NCBI GenBank assembly: GCA_903894475.1
Contig: CAITQH010000434.1
Coordinates: 1 to 48,202, forward strand
Reading direction: 5' to 3'
Length of the DNA: 48,202 nt
Source of the DNA: an uncultured beta proteobacterium
Lineage (GTDB): Bacteria > Pseudomonadota > Gammaproteobacteria > Burkholderiales > Burkholderiaceae_C
Shown here: positions 33,244-42,261 of the stretch, piece after piece
Layout of the letters: each line of letters starts with the position of its first letter
Position numbering within the stretch: position 1 is the first letter of the stretch
Notes under the pieces: model-generated
Database searches by the model: none
What the model was told of the DNA's origin: nothing
The model's input: the letters and a program-made list of their open reading frames with translations, nothing else
Program-made: the position numbers and the translations under genes

Positions 33244-35139
33244 TCATTTCGATGAAAAAGTGACCTTGTAGCCGTAATTCCCGGGCGCCAGAGAATCAAA
33301 TACAACGGCCGCTCGGTAGTCATCGATTTTTGATACGGTTGGCTTCACCATGGAAACCTTGGTTCCGTCAACCATCGTTTGGACGCCTCTTTGCGGCGTG
33401 GTCACGATCACTGTCGCCCCTTTAATGGATTGCTGTCCGGTGATGGTGATATCGAATTCAATGCGTTTGCCATTGATTTTTGGTGAAAGTTTGAAACGTT
33501 CCCGATCACGCCACCAGTCCGCCACCTGCCCGGCAGAGGCCAGCCAGACCGGCTCACGACGCTCCGTTAAATGATTCAGAAAACCAGGCATGGCAGCCAC
33601 CAGGACGCTATCCGCTTTGAAGTTCTGACTGTGTACGCTAAGCAAACCTAAAGAGCCGGTATCGAGCGACAGGTCAAAATCATCAATCAGTGCCTTGGTA
33701 GTCTGCTCGGTCGTCAGCTTTTCCAAGTACAGATTGATATCATCGCGCTGGGTTCTTGGTAACACCACTAGCGCATTGGTAGCGTCCACGCCTTCGGCTT
33801 TGCTCATCAGGGGCAGGCGCGCCGTGCTGCGGTTGGGATCGGCCGTATGGTGGCGAATGCCAAACTTTGGCAACAGTTGCTCGGTCACTGCGTCGTAGCC
33901 CTCCGTCGGTGCCCGAAAGCCCGACAGGCCCTGAGGTTCCGGCAGTACCGAAGCCATTTCATTGCGCATGGTTTGCAGTCGCTGCTCTTGTTCCGCCGGA
34001 GCTTGACCCTTGAAGCTGGTATGAACATCGCCGTGGTAGCCGATTTCAAAGTCACGTGCCAACTGCGTCAGGACTTGGGGGAACAACTTGGCCACGGACG
34101 TCAGTACGTAAAACGTGCTCCGGTAGTTGATCGATTTCATCATCGAAGCAAAGGGCAGTGCGTTGCTGAAACCCTCTTCGGTGTCCATTTCAATCACCTG
34201 GGCAGCGCGCTTGCCATAGGGCCAAGCGCCGCGAATGATGGCTGGTTCCCGGCGCAGCCATTGCAACGTGTCGGCAATCAGATCGTGGGTTTCACGGGTC
34301 TGAGCTTCCCAGCCGGATTCAGCGAAAGCAAAATACGCGACACGTCCAAAGTTCTCTCGCGTCTCTGTGAAAATGACGGCGCCTTCGCTGCGCCGTTCGT
34401 CGTCGGGAGTGCGCGACCAGTTCATGAAACGTCCAGCAACCACTTCGCCAGTAGCGCGCAGCAGCACCTCCGAAGTCTTTGCCAAGGCGATTCGTTGGCC
34501 GGCGGTCTGAGTGTGAGAAACCGGTGATTCTCCGGTCAGAATGAGGTTGTTGACGTTGGCTGCTGCGGGAATTTCACCGATAACCCGGGCTCCCAGATTC
34601 TGCAAGAACTGCCAGCCCCGCCACCCGCCTGTGCCATCCCGTGTGCCGGTGGCCCAGGTGCAAAGGATAGCGCCGCCCTTGGCGCGGAAAGCCAACAACT
34701 CAGCGCGTTCGTCATCGCTGAGAGAAACTGCGGAGGGCAATATCAACACGCCACTTCTTTCCCTGCGCAGCTGTGAGGCATTTTGAATCTCCCTGAAGTC
34801 GATCTTGCGACTCGAGAAGTAGTTGCGCCACGGGCCCAGCAGCACCTCGTAATTTCCACCAAGACCAGCAAAATACGTCTTGCTGCTGGAGGAAGCGTAG
34901 AGGATAACCGTGGCGCTCGATTGGGCGGCATAGCTTGGAGCACCATTGATGCCAAACGTGGGCACGGTCAAGCCCAGCTCTTTCATGAACAACATGTAAG
35001 CAATCATCGGTGCGAAGATGCAAAAGACGACGATCATGGGCAGGTAGATGCCAACGCGACGAAAGACTGACCGCTGTTTGCCAGGTTCAGGGTCCGGTGC
35101 TTGCACGGAAACAGCGTGCATGGTCGAACGGCGTTTCAT
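33244..35139 (-). CDS. Membrane-anchored polysaccharide deacetylase (NodB-like), putatively active
   Basis: A 631-residue protein. It has one N-terminal membrane helix (about 30-50) and a periplasmic region with an N-terminal alpha/beta domain (LILPSAVSLSDDERAELLAF, GGAILCTWATG). A CE4-like deacetylase domain follows, then a beta-rich C-terminus (about 540-631). CE4 metal and catalytic elements are recognisable: Asp319 in IEMDTEEGF, His369 and His373 in GYHGDVHTSF, and the arginine motif GFRAPTEGYD. CE4 enzymes remove N- or O-acetyl groups from polysaccharides such as poly-GlcNAc. Its ATG overlaps the stop of the one-TM protein gene (ATGA), and it ends the - strand operon. A homologue lacking the metal ligands is encoded at 40238. 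Confidence 0.85.
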   Translation of the reverse strand: MKRRSTMHAVSVQAPDPEPGKQRSVFRRVGIYLPMIVVFCIFAPMIAYMLFMKELGLTVPTFGINGAPSYAAQSSATVILYASSSSKTYFAGLGGNYEVLLGPWRNYFSSRKIDFREIQNASQLRRERSGVLILPSAVSLSDDERAELLAFRAKGGAILCTWATGTRDGTGGWRGWQFLQNLGARVIGEIPAAANVNNLILTGESPVSHTQTAGQRIALAKTSEVLLRATGEVVAGRFMNWSRTPDDERRSEGAVIFTETRENFGRVAYFAFAESGWEAQTRETHDLIADTLQWLRREPAIIRGAWPYGKRAAQVIEMDTEEGFSNALPFASMMKSINYRSTFYVLTSVAKLFPQVLTQLARDFEIGYHGDVHTSFKGQAPAEQEQRLQTMRNEMASVLPEPQGLSGFRAPTEGYDAVTEQLLPKFGIRHHTADPNRSTARLPLMSKAEGVDATNALVVLPRTQRDDINLYLEKLTTEQTTKALIDDFDLSLDTGSLGLLSVHSQNFKADSVLVAAMPGFLNHLTERREPVWLASAGQVADWWRDRERFKLSPKINGKRIEFDITITGQQSIKGATVIVTTPQRGVQTMVDGTKVSMVKPTVSKIDDYRAAVVFDSLAPGNYGYKVTFSSK

Positions 35140-35369
35140 CGGTCATCAGGTACAGGTTGAGCTGCCGGCTCCGTCGTGACACCAGGAACATAGCGTTCGA
35201 GGAAAACCGGTTCCAGGGGGCCACCGACATTCATTGTTTCATCAGACCGGCTGTTGCCTGGTTTGCGTTTGTCGCGCAGTTTGAACGCAGCATAGGCGAC
35301 CAGCCCGATTACCATGGTCCCAATGGTCGTGAACAGGATGACATAGGCCAGGATGTTAATAAGATCCAT
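35136..35369 (-). CDS. Small single-pass membrane protein next to the GT2 synthase
   Basis: A 77-residue protein with one N-terminal transmembrane helix (IIL-rich stretch ILAYVILFTTIGTMVIGLVA) followed by a basic stop-transfer sequence (KLRDKRKPGN) and a Pro-rich tail, so the C-terminus should be cytoplasmic. It lies between the GT2 synthase and the deacetylase, one base from the former and overlapping the latter. PgaD, the small partner of PgaC, occupies a comparable place in pga operons but has two helices and is longer, so I call it only a functional analogue candidate. AAGGAAAA precedes the start. Confidence 0.75.
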   Translation of the reverse strand: MDLINILAYVILFTTIGTMVIGLVAYAAFKLRDKRKPGNSRSDETMNVGGPLEPVFLERYVPGVTTEPAAQPVPDDR

Positions 35370-35370
35370 G

Positions 35371-36738
35371 TCAAAGTTTTCCTTCTCGCTCCAGCTTACC
35401 CCAAGTCATTGCGTTACCACGCCACTCTTCAAACGTAGCGCAAACCTTGGAAATATCGATGATATTAATATAAAACAGTCGGAACACGACGGCAAAGAAT
35501 ATAAGAGAGGGTTCTTCTTCTTCAACCACCACGCAGTAGGCGGCCGCGACAACGTCAAGCAACATGAGCTGCAGCCACCAGAAGGGGAGCAGGGTAGAAA
35601 GGTCGTATTGCCAAAAAACAAAAATAAAAAACAGGTTGCCCAATATATTCGAAACCGGCCACATCACACCTTCGAACAGCATGTACCAAAGAATGTAGCA
35701 GTTGATCCCCGCTTTGCGCGGTTGCCACAGTGCTTGGCTGTGCTTTCTGGTGGCTTGCAGGATGCCACGGGTCCAGCGATAGCGCTGCTGGAGCAAGTCC
35801 AGCAGGCGGCTCGGTGTCTCGACCCAGGCAATGGCAGCGGGTTCGTACTCAATGTGCCAGCCGCGCATCAACAATTTGAGCGTCAGGTCACAGTCTTCGG
35901 CAAAGGTGTCGCGGTCATAGCCGCCGACCTGCTGCAAAACCGACTTGCGGAACATGCCCAGCGGACCCGGGATGATGTTGACCACGCGTCCAAAACTTTG
36001 CGCCTTGCGCGCCATGGCGAGCCCTTCAACATATTCCAGAGCCTGAATTCGCGTCCATATGTTTTCCCGGTTGATCACCTTGACGTTGCCCGCGACAGCA
36101 CCGACTTTCGCGTTCTCAAAATGACGAATGCAGGCCCGCAAGGAGTTAGGCGAGAGCTTGGTGTCGCCGTCCATGTTGAGAACAAACTCGCCGCGCGCCA
36201 GGGTCATGCCGGTATTCAGGGCATCAGCTTTGCCGCCATTGCGCTTGGTGATGACGCGGACATCAAGGGCAAGGCTTTCACGTGCCACCACCATCGCCTT
36301 CTCATAAGTGTCATCGGTTGAACCATCGTCGACCACAATAATTTCAAAATTTGGATAGTCCAGTGCCAACAGGGCTCGCATCGCAGCCTGGATAACGGGG
36401 CCCTCGTTATAGGCTGGCACAACCAGCGAGATCATCGGCAGGGAACTGTCTTCGCGATACCTGACAGTGGAGGTGCCACGTTCCTTGTACAAAGACTCCA
36501 GGTGATCCATGAAGGAATAGAGGAGGAGCATGGCAAAGCGAAAGACCAGCAGGACCAGAAAAATCAACAGGTAGGAACTGATTGCCGCCAGCAGCCCGTT
36601 CTGCAGCAAAATTATGAGAGTACCTTTGGCGTCCTGGACCGTGTCATAGGTCAACGCCAGCAACATGAAGACGACGACTACGGCCAAGGCGGCCCAGCCA
36701 TAGCGCCATGCATAGCGCCCGACTTTTCTTATCTCCAA
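35371..36738 (-). CDS. Processive GT2 glycosyltransferase, PgaC-like
   Basis: A 455-residue inner-membrane synthase with two N-terminal helices (WAALAVVVVFMLLAL, SYLLIFLVLLVF), a cytoplasmic GT2 domain and C-terminal helices. The processive GT2 signatures are present: SLVVPAYNEG, VVDDGSTDDTYE, NGGKADALNTGM, NMDGDTKL, AEDCDLTLKL and QQRYRWTRG. The NGGKADALN and RWTRG pattern is closest to PgaC/IcaA and hyaluronan-type synthases, which use UDP-hexosamines, and there is no PilZ domain. The sugar used is not proven. I read the start as TTG 36738 inside the porin stop region (CTTTGGAGATAA), with GGAAAA upstream; no in-frame ATG exists until well into the first helix. The upstream extension is not credible. 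Confidence 0.88.
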   Translation of the reverse strand: MEIRKVGRYAWRYGWAALAVVVVFMLLALTYDTVQDAKGTLIILLQNGLLAAISSYLLIFLVLLVFRFAMLLLYSFMDHLESLYKERGTSTVRYREDSSLPMISLVVPAYNEGPVIQAAMRALLALDYPNFEIIVVDDGSTDDTYEKAMVVARESLALDVRVITKRNGGKADALNTGMTLARGEFVLNMDGDTKLSPNSLRACIRHFENAKVGAVAGNVKVINRENIWTRIQALEYVEGLAMARKAQSFGRVVNIIPGPLGMFRKSVLQQVGGYDRDTFAEDCDLTLKLLMRGWHIEYEPAAIAWVETPSRLLDLLQQRYRWTRGILQATRKHSQALWQPRKAGINCYILWYMLFEGVMWPVSNILGNLFFIFVFWQYDLSTLLPFWWLQLMLLDVVAAAYCVVVEEEEPSLIFFAVVFRLFYINIIDISKVCATFEEWRGNAMTWGKLEREGKL

Positions 36739-38159
36739 AGCTTTTCCAGATTGATCGTTGCGGCCTGGGCCCTGTAGGCCGCATTGTCGCGCCAACTGTC
36801 AAGAGACGACAAGTTCACGCTCAGTGCGACATTGTTGGTGACCCAGTATTTGCCCCCGGCAGACAGGCTCCAGCTGGTTCCGGCGTCGCCGTAGAGCCGA
36901 AGCCCAGTTTGAGCGGATCCGTAAAGGTTCCAGTTGCTGGCACCCCACTCCCCGAGCAAACCTGCATAGAGGGTTCCAGATCCTTGTGCGGGTGACCAAT
37001 AGTTCGGTGTGAGCAGCGCTCCGCCGCGGGTTTCCAGTCCGACAAACGGTCTGAAGTGACTGCCAAAAGGTCTCCATGAAGACGACAGGTGCAGGTTGCT
37101 TGTCCAAACCGTGTTGTCATCTGAGACGTCATAGAAGTTAAACCGAGCTGACAAATTGCCAAATGAATAGTCTTTTGCTGCATTAATGCCTGCGTGCATC
37201 GCAGACAGGTGCATCGCCAATGCATTCGGGTTGGTCGCCATCCGACCCCAGTTGACCCGACCCGCGCTGAGCGTCACCTTGTCGTCAAAAAGCTTGATGT
37301 GAACGCTGGCGTACAGGGAATTATCGTCCTTGGTTGGCATGCTCAGCTCAAGACTGGGCTTCAGTGCCAGACTCAAATTCTGGTACCTGAAGGTCAGGTC
37401 CTGCTGGCTTGTCTCCACTCCCGGTAAAGAGTCGACTACGAGACTGGTCTCGACCTCCATTAGATGGACCCCGCTGCTGTCACGCCAACGGTGATTAAGG
37501 GTGACTGAGCGGCGCTCATCATCCGATGAATCGCCACCGCGACCAAAGCTCAGAAGCGTGCGCGGACTGGTCTCGCGGGTCGCCAGATCCAGACCTTCGA
37601 GCGCACTGCTGTTGCCCGGATCGTTGGCTAGAACAGCACGGTACAAAGGTACGGCCCGATCGTCGCGACCACCCCAGTGATAAATACTGGCCAAGCCCAC
37701 TGCGGCTTGGTCGGCGTATTTTCCGGCTCGCAAACCTTGGTACGCTGGTATGGCCTCCTTTAGTCGACCAGTCCACGCCAGACTGTTCGCAACAATCAAC
37801 TGCAGTTCGTCATCGGGCTTTTCTCCGACCATCAAAGCCAGTCCTTCGGTGCCCACAGCCTGGTAGTCGCCGGCTGCGTTGAGGTCCAGGATTCGCTGCT
37901 GGTTTGCCTTGCGCTTGGGTTTATCTGACTCCGTCGGTCCGGCGCTCTTGCTCGTCGTGTCGGCGTTGGTTGGCGCAATGTACTTGAATGGAGCCAGGAT
38001 GAGAGATTCGGCCGCGGGAGTGCCGAAGCCCTGGCGAGCGCCCGCAGCACTGGGAGAAAAATCGGTGGTTTGCGCCAGAGTGGTCAGTGGCAGCATCTGC
38101 AGGAGCAGCAACGGTGCCAAGATCGATCTGAGGGTGGATAGACAAAGGGACGGTTTCAT
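36729..38159 (-). CDS. TPR plus beta-barrel outer-membrane export protein, short PgaA-like
   Basis: A 476-residue protein with a signal peptide (ILAPLLLLQMLPLTTLAQ), a disordered linker, two or three TPR-like helix pairs (AVGLASIYHWGGRDDRAVPL), and a C-terminal region of alternating amphipathic strands typical of an outer-membrane barrel (LTFRYQNLSLALKPSLELS, GNLSARFNFYDVSDDN). The arrangement is that of PgaA, a porin exporting partially deacetylated poly-GlcNAc, but this protein is much shorter than the roughly 800 residues of PgaA. It would be the export channel for the product of the neighbouring GT2 synthase, with which it overlaps by ten bases. Identification as a barrel is from strand pattern only. 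Confidence 0.8.
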   Translation of the reverse strand: MKPSLCLSTLRSILAPLLLLQMLPLTTLAQTTDFSPSAAGARQGFGTPAAESLILAPFKYIAPTNADTTSKSAGPTESDKPKRKANQQRILDLNAAGDYQAVGTEGLALMVGEKPDDELQLIVANSLAWTGRLKEAIPAYQGLRAGKYADQAAVGLASIYHWGGRDDRAVPLYRAVLANDPGNSSALEGLDLATRETSPRTLLSFGRGGDSSDDERRSVTLNHRWRDSSGVHLMEVETSLVVDSLPGVETSQQDLTFRYQNLSLALKPSLELSMPTKDDNSLYASVHIKLFDDKVTLSAGRVNWGRMATNPNALAMHLSAMHAGINAAKDYSFGNLSARFNFYDVSDDNTVWTSNLHLSSSWRPFGSHFRPFVGLETRGGALLTPNYWSPAQGSGTLYAGLLGEWGASNWNLYGSAQTGLRLYGDAGTSWSLSAGGKYWVTNNVALSVNLSSLDSWRDNAAYRAQAATINLEKLWR

Positions 38160-38239
38160 AGGAGTCGAGCCACTTTTTAGTTTCCTGTGTCATTGTTGCA
38201 TAGATATCAGCACATAGACACTGCCTCAGGTGCACTCAA

Positions 38240-40195
38240 TCACGGGTCCGGATCGTTGAGTTGCGGGGAGTTCTTAGGCGGATTCGCAGCAGCCGGAGGC
38301 GTGCTGCGCTTTGCCCAAGGCACGTCTTTCTTTCCGAAAATTGGAACCCCTGACGGCGTGATTTCTACGGGTGCAACTCTCGGTGCCACCTCGGGCACCT
38401 TTGCCACACTAACAGCCATCGGCCGGGTTTTCATGGCAGGCAAGGAGATTTCGAAGTCCTTGGCTTCGTCCGGCAAAGAAACACTTGCGAAAGTGGGCAT
38501 CGCAGCAGCATCCGTCGCTCCCTGGGGTGGCGACGCGGCCGGCACCTCAGGCATTGGCACCGCTGGGGTGCCGGCGCGTGTCGCTTCGTTAGGCTCGGCA
38601 GCTTCGCACAATGATGAGTAGTCAGGGAGATCTCCCAAATCCGCAGCGCGTGACAGGGCGGCCAACTCGGCTTCCACTTCGGCGCGTTGGACCAGAAATC
38701 TTGGCGCATGAAAGGAGGCATCGAGCGAGCCGCCGAGGATTCTTTCCAGTGTCGCCAAAAGAACGGTCTGCGGACAGGCACTGAGGAACAGATAACAATA
38801 GCTGCCATCGGCCGTGATCAGGTCGCCTGACCGCGACAGTTTTGCGCGCATCAAGACATCAACCATCGTCGTGCCTTTGGTTGGTTTGCCGATGACCATG
38901 GCGTACGGAACGCTGAGTGTCTCTGCACGGTCCAGAATCAAAGTGACCTCACGCACAAAACGCGCAGGAAGAACGTATCCACGCAATCTACTGGGCGTGA
39001 CGCTGGACAATGCGGCTTCAAAATTGATGTTCACATCGCGGCTAAAAATCTGTCCACGCAACGATTCGAGCAGTAGTGGCAAACGGCTGGTGGGCACATC
39101 TTTGTGCACCACCAGATTGGCACCCAGGCGTAACAGCAAGGCCTCATTTTGGTAACGCAGGGAAGCACCTTTTTCCTGCACCACAATATGGGCCCGGTGC
39201 CCCAGGCTGAGCCGCAGTGTATGGACTGTCTCTGACAATTGGCGTACGCTGGTATCGGGTTGAAATCTCAGAATGGCGGTGCCGGAGCGGGTGGCACGCG
39301 TCGCGTGCATCATCCCAACCAAAGTGTCAACCCGCTCCCACACGCCTGGCATTTGTTTGGCCACACTGTTCAGGTCCGGGTCCATGTAGAAGAAATGCGG
39401 TTCGGCGTCGTCGGCTTCAAGCGCAGATTCGCTGCTGCCGCTGCCGGCCAGTTGTTCCTGTGAGACGACCTTTGTGCTGGCTTCGTAGAGGCCGGACTCA
39501 AGCGTGATCAGGCGGTAGTTCTTCGCCGCCACAGTGCCATCGGGGGACTGCCAGTAATCGAAAGTCAACTCCAGACCATCCCGGTTTCCGCCAAGCCGGG
39601 CAATTCCGGTCAAATTGTCCATCAGCGCATTGATGGTGCTGGAGTGGGCGTCCGTGACACGCGAAAAGACCAGCAGGGCGGTAATTTGTCGCTGGGTCAA
39701 CCATTTTCCAATGACATCAACCTGGTCCAGAGACAAGGAAACATCGTGCAGGCTGAGTAACTCATCGGCTTGATCAAAAATCAGATAACTGCTCTCTGGT
39801 ATTTGAAAATGGTCCAGTTCCTTGACAAAACCCTCGGCACCGTATCGAAATACCGTCTTCGAAAAACCGTCCTGCATGACAAACAGCTGAAGACGCCTGC
39901 TTGTGATCGAATCCGAGGTGATCGATTTGTCAAAAGTCTCGATTCTCTGAATGAAAGATTCAGGATTCGATGGAACGATAATCGTACATGACAGACCATC
40001 CTTGAACGCTTTGCCAAGACTGCTGGCCAAGATCGGAAAACGGGCCGACGGTGTTTCTGCAATCAGAATATAGAGACCCCCGCCAATCATGTTATTGGTC
40101 AGGTTATCCAGACCACGAATACCAAGCTCCACAGCCGGCGAAATGGGCTTAAGGGTGGCTGGATCATTCATAATCAATGCACTTGTTCCGCTCAT
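38240..40195 (-). CDS. bcsE: BcsE-type c-di-GMP effector (GIL domain)
   Basis: A 651-residue cytoplasmic protein. The N-terminal half resembles the degenerate receiver/NTPase-like part of BcsE (GGGLYILIAETPSARFPILA, YLIFDQADELLSLHD). Its C-terminal GIL region contains the c-di-GMP-binding signature RSGD (Arg455 to Asp458) followed by LITADGSYCYLFLSACP. The last 120 residues are Pro/Ala-rich and probably disordered. In enterobacteria BcsE binds c-di-GMP and raises cellulose output. Here the gene lies first in the - strand operon with the porin and the PgaC-like synthase, 80 bp ahead of the porin, and diverges from the pseudo-deacetylase gene. The start at ATG 40195 lacks a strong ribosome site; ATG 40171 is an alternative. 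Confidence 0.88.
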   Translation of the reverse strand: MSGTSALIMNDPATLKPISPAVELGIRGLDNLTNNMIGGGLYILIAETPSARFPILASSLGKAFKDGLSCTIIVPSNPESFIQRIETFDKSITSDSITSRRLQLFVMQDGFSKTVFRYGAEGFVKELDHFQIPESSYLIFDQADELLSLHDVSLSLDQVDVIGKWLTQRQITALLVFSRVTDAHSSTINALMDNLTGIARLGGNRDGLELTFDYWQSPDGTVAAKNYRLITLESGLYEASTKVVSQEQLAGSGSSESALEADDAEPHFFYMDPDLNSVAKQMPGVWERVDTLVGMMHATRATRSGTAILRFQPDTSVRQLSETVHTLRLSLGHRAHIVVQEKGASLRYQNEALLLRLGANLVVHKDVPTSRLPLLLESLRGQIFSRDVNINFEAALSSVTPSRLRGYVLPARFVREVTLILDRAETLSVPYAMVIGKPTKGTTMVDVLMRAKLSRSGDLITADGSYCYLFLSACPQTVLLATLERILGGSLDASFHAPRFLVQRAEVEAELAALSRAADLGDLPDYSSLCEAAEPNEATRAGTPAVPMPEVPAASPPQGATDAAAMPTFASVSLPDEAKDFEISLPAMKTRPMAVSVAKVPEVAPRVAPVEITPSGVPIFGKKDVPWAKRSTPPAAANPPKNSPQLNDPDP

Positions 40196-40237
40196 TTTTT
40201 TATCATAATCGATTTGACCACGCACGGAGGGCTAAGT

Positions 40238-42058
40238 ATGCTTTGTTGGCGTAAGTTATTGCAATGGTCAGGCTTGGCGGTTGCGTTCCATCTGGCGCTG
40301 GCCACAGCCGGGGTTTCTGCGGCCGAGCTGGCGCCTGCTACACCGACGACGCAGATGATTCAAAGAGTGCAAATCTACGCGTCTCCGACGACGCGGGCGC
40401 GGCTCACGGCCACCGGCATGGACGCCAACGAGAGCGTTCGCACCTGGGAAGTCTTTCTGCGCAAGTACAGAATTCCGTTCCAGTTAGTGGCGTCTGTAGA
40501 GCAACTCGAAATACTGCAACCGGGCGTACTACTGCTACCGTCTGCTATTGCGTTGACCGATCGTGAGAAGCGGGCCGTGATCGACTTTCGCGGAAAGGGC
40601 GGCGGCGTGCTGTCCACCTGGATGACGGGCGTGCAAAACGAGGCAGGTGAATCGCGTGGTTATAGCTTTATGCAGGACGCCTTGGATGTCAAGGTTGTGG
40701 GTAACACTGAAGCGCAAGCCAATGACATTTGGCTGATGCCACATGGCGACAATCCAGTGACGCACAGCTTGCCCGCTGGCTTAAGGATATGGACAGAACG
40801 GGTCAAGCCATGGTACCCGCTGCGTTTGGTTGGCGCTCATCCTGCTGCGAATTTTATGAATTGGGGGCGCACGGTTGTTCCTGAGCAAGCAAGTACCACG
40901 ATCACCTTTGATGAGCGCATCCAGCGGACCGGCAGGTTGTCGCGGTCAGTTGTCTTTGGCTACCCGGAGCGGCTGTGGGTTTCCGCAGATCCGAAGTTGC
41001 TGGAGGCCATTGCGCACAATTCCCTGATGTGGTTGTTGCGTCAGCCCGATGCCTACGTAACAGCCTGGCCCCACCCTTACACCGGTGCCTTTGTGCTGGC
41101 TGTTGATTCGGCCGACCCGGTGGCCGAAGTCGATTTGAATTTTGCAAGGCAATTTGAAGATGCGGGCGGCAGAGCGACTTATTACGTGCTCAGCGAAGTC
41201 GCTCAAGAATCCAATCAGTTCCTGAAGAAGATCCAAGCAAGGGGGCATGAGGTGGCTTTCCTTGGTGATCGATTCACCGTATTCAAGGGTCAATCTACAG
41301 CCGAACAAGCCAAGCGCCTAGTCACCATGCAAAGCGAATTGAAGGCTGCTGGCTTGGATATTCCGATCAACGCCGGCTTTCACGCGCCCATGGAACAGTA
41401 CGACAAGAATACAGAAATCCTCCTGAAGGAGCGCTCTTTTGGGCACTACATATCGTCTATGGATGCATCAGAGGCGCGACTTCCTTTTTTTGCAAAGGAA
41501 AACACCGGTACCGAGAAATCCGCAAGAACTCTCGTCGTCCTGCCGCGCACACTTGGCGGACCGGATGACGAGGACCGCGATGCTGACAATGGTATGAAGG
41601 AGTTCTTCAATGAGCTTGATCTCGCTGATCAAATGGCAGGATTGGCTGTTGTGAGGATCACCAATCAGAGCAATCTTGACAAAGCTCAGCTGGGCGAGTT
41701 TTTTGGACATCTAAAAGCCATGAACAACAGGATGTGGATGGCAACAGGAGGGCAGGTATCCGAATGGTGGCGGGAGCGTGACAGAGTGAGCGCCAATCTG
41801 GAGTCGACTGCGCTAGCACCTCTGATAAGGGTGACGATCAACGGTGACAAACCCTTGCGGCAAGCTGTGGCCGTGTGGGTCAATTTGCCTGAGTCCAGAG
41901 GATCCGTGCGGCTTGTCGCCCGCGGCAGTTATGCAAAGTTGCCGAAGGTTGTTCGCATTGATGACTGGCGCGACGCCATCGTGTTGGACGGATTCGCCGC
42001 TGGCGAATACCAGTGGCATCTGTATTTTGACAAACCGGTAGTGGATCCCGCCAAATAA
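40238..42058 (+). CDS. Deacetylase paralogue lacking metal ligands (probable pseudoenzyme)
   Basis: A 606-residue exported protein with a signal sequence (WSGLAVAFHLALATAGVSAAE). It is homologous along its length to the deacetylase at 33244: LLLPSAIALTDREKRAVIDF against LILPSAVSLSDDERAELLAF, and GDRFTVFKGQSTAEQ against GDVHTSFKGQAPAEQ. At the active site the two ligand histidines are replaced (AFLGDRF in place of YHGDVH). The acidic motif is VDSADP and the arginine motif is FHAPMEQYD. Only the first Asp (Asp290) remains. Catalysis of the CE4 type is therefore unlikely, and a binding or partner role is inferred. ATG 40238 follows GGAGG. It diverges from bcsE across 42 bp. Confidence 0.85.
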   Translation: MLCWRKLLQWSGLAVAFHLALATAGVSAAELAPATPTTQMIQRVQIYASPTTRARLTATGMDANESVRTWEVFLRKYRIPFQLVASVEQLEILQPGVLLLPSAIALTDREKRAVIDFRGKGGGVLSTWMTGVQNEAGESRGYSFMQDALDVKVVGNTEAQANDIWLMPHGDNPVTHSLPAGLRIWTERVKPWYPLRLVGAHPAANFMNWGRTVVPEQASTTITFDERIQRTGRLSRSVVFGYPERLWVSADPKLLEAIAHNSLMWLLRQPDAYVTAWPHPYTGAFVLAVDSADPVAEVDLNFARQFEDAGGRATYYVLSEVAQESNQFLKKIQARGHEVAFLGDRFTVFKGQSTAEQAKRLVTMQSELKAAGLDIPINAGFHAPMEQYDKNTEILLKERSFGHYISSMDASEARLPFFAKENTGTEKSARTLVVLPRTLGGPDDEDRDADNGMKEFFNELDLADQMAGLAVVRITNQSNLDKAQLGEFFGHLKAMNNRMWMATGGQVSEWWRERDRVSANLESTALAPLIRVTINGDKPLRQAVAVWVNLPESRGSVRLVARGSYAKLPKVVRIDDWRDAIVLDGFAAGEYQWHLYFDKPVVDPAK

Positions 42059-42261
42059 CGCCGGCGGAGATCATGCAACACTGACGCCGCAAATTCACAA
42101 CAGTCCACAACCAGAGTCCGGAATTTCGTAGAAAAGAAGTTGCTTTATCCGATGAGTGATGTTCAGATACGCGCGTATTCAAAGAACTGGGTGGCGCGGT
42201 AATTCAACCTGACTTAAATCCAGTTGGTAAATTTGATGTGACGGTGTTATATAGGATACGC

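Noticed and set aside
42059..42261. Promoter ahead of the AlgX-like gene
   Set aside because: A TTGGTA/TATATA pair with 18-base spacing can be drawn, but it would place the transcript start almost on the ATG; not convincing.
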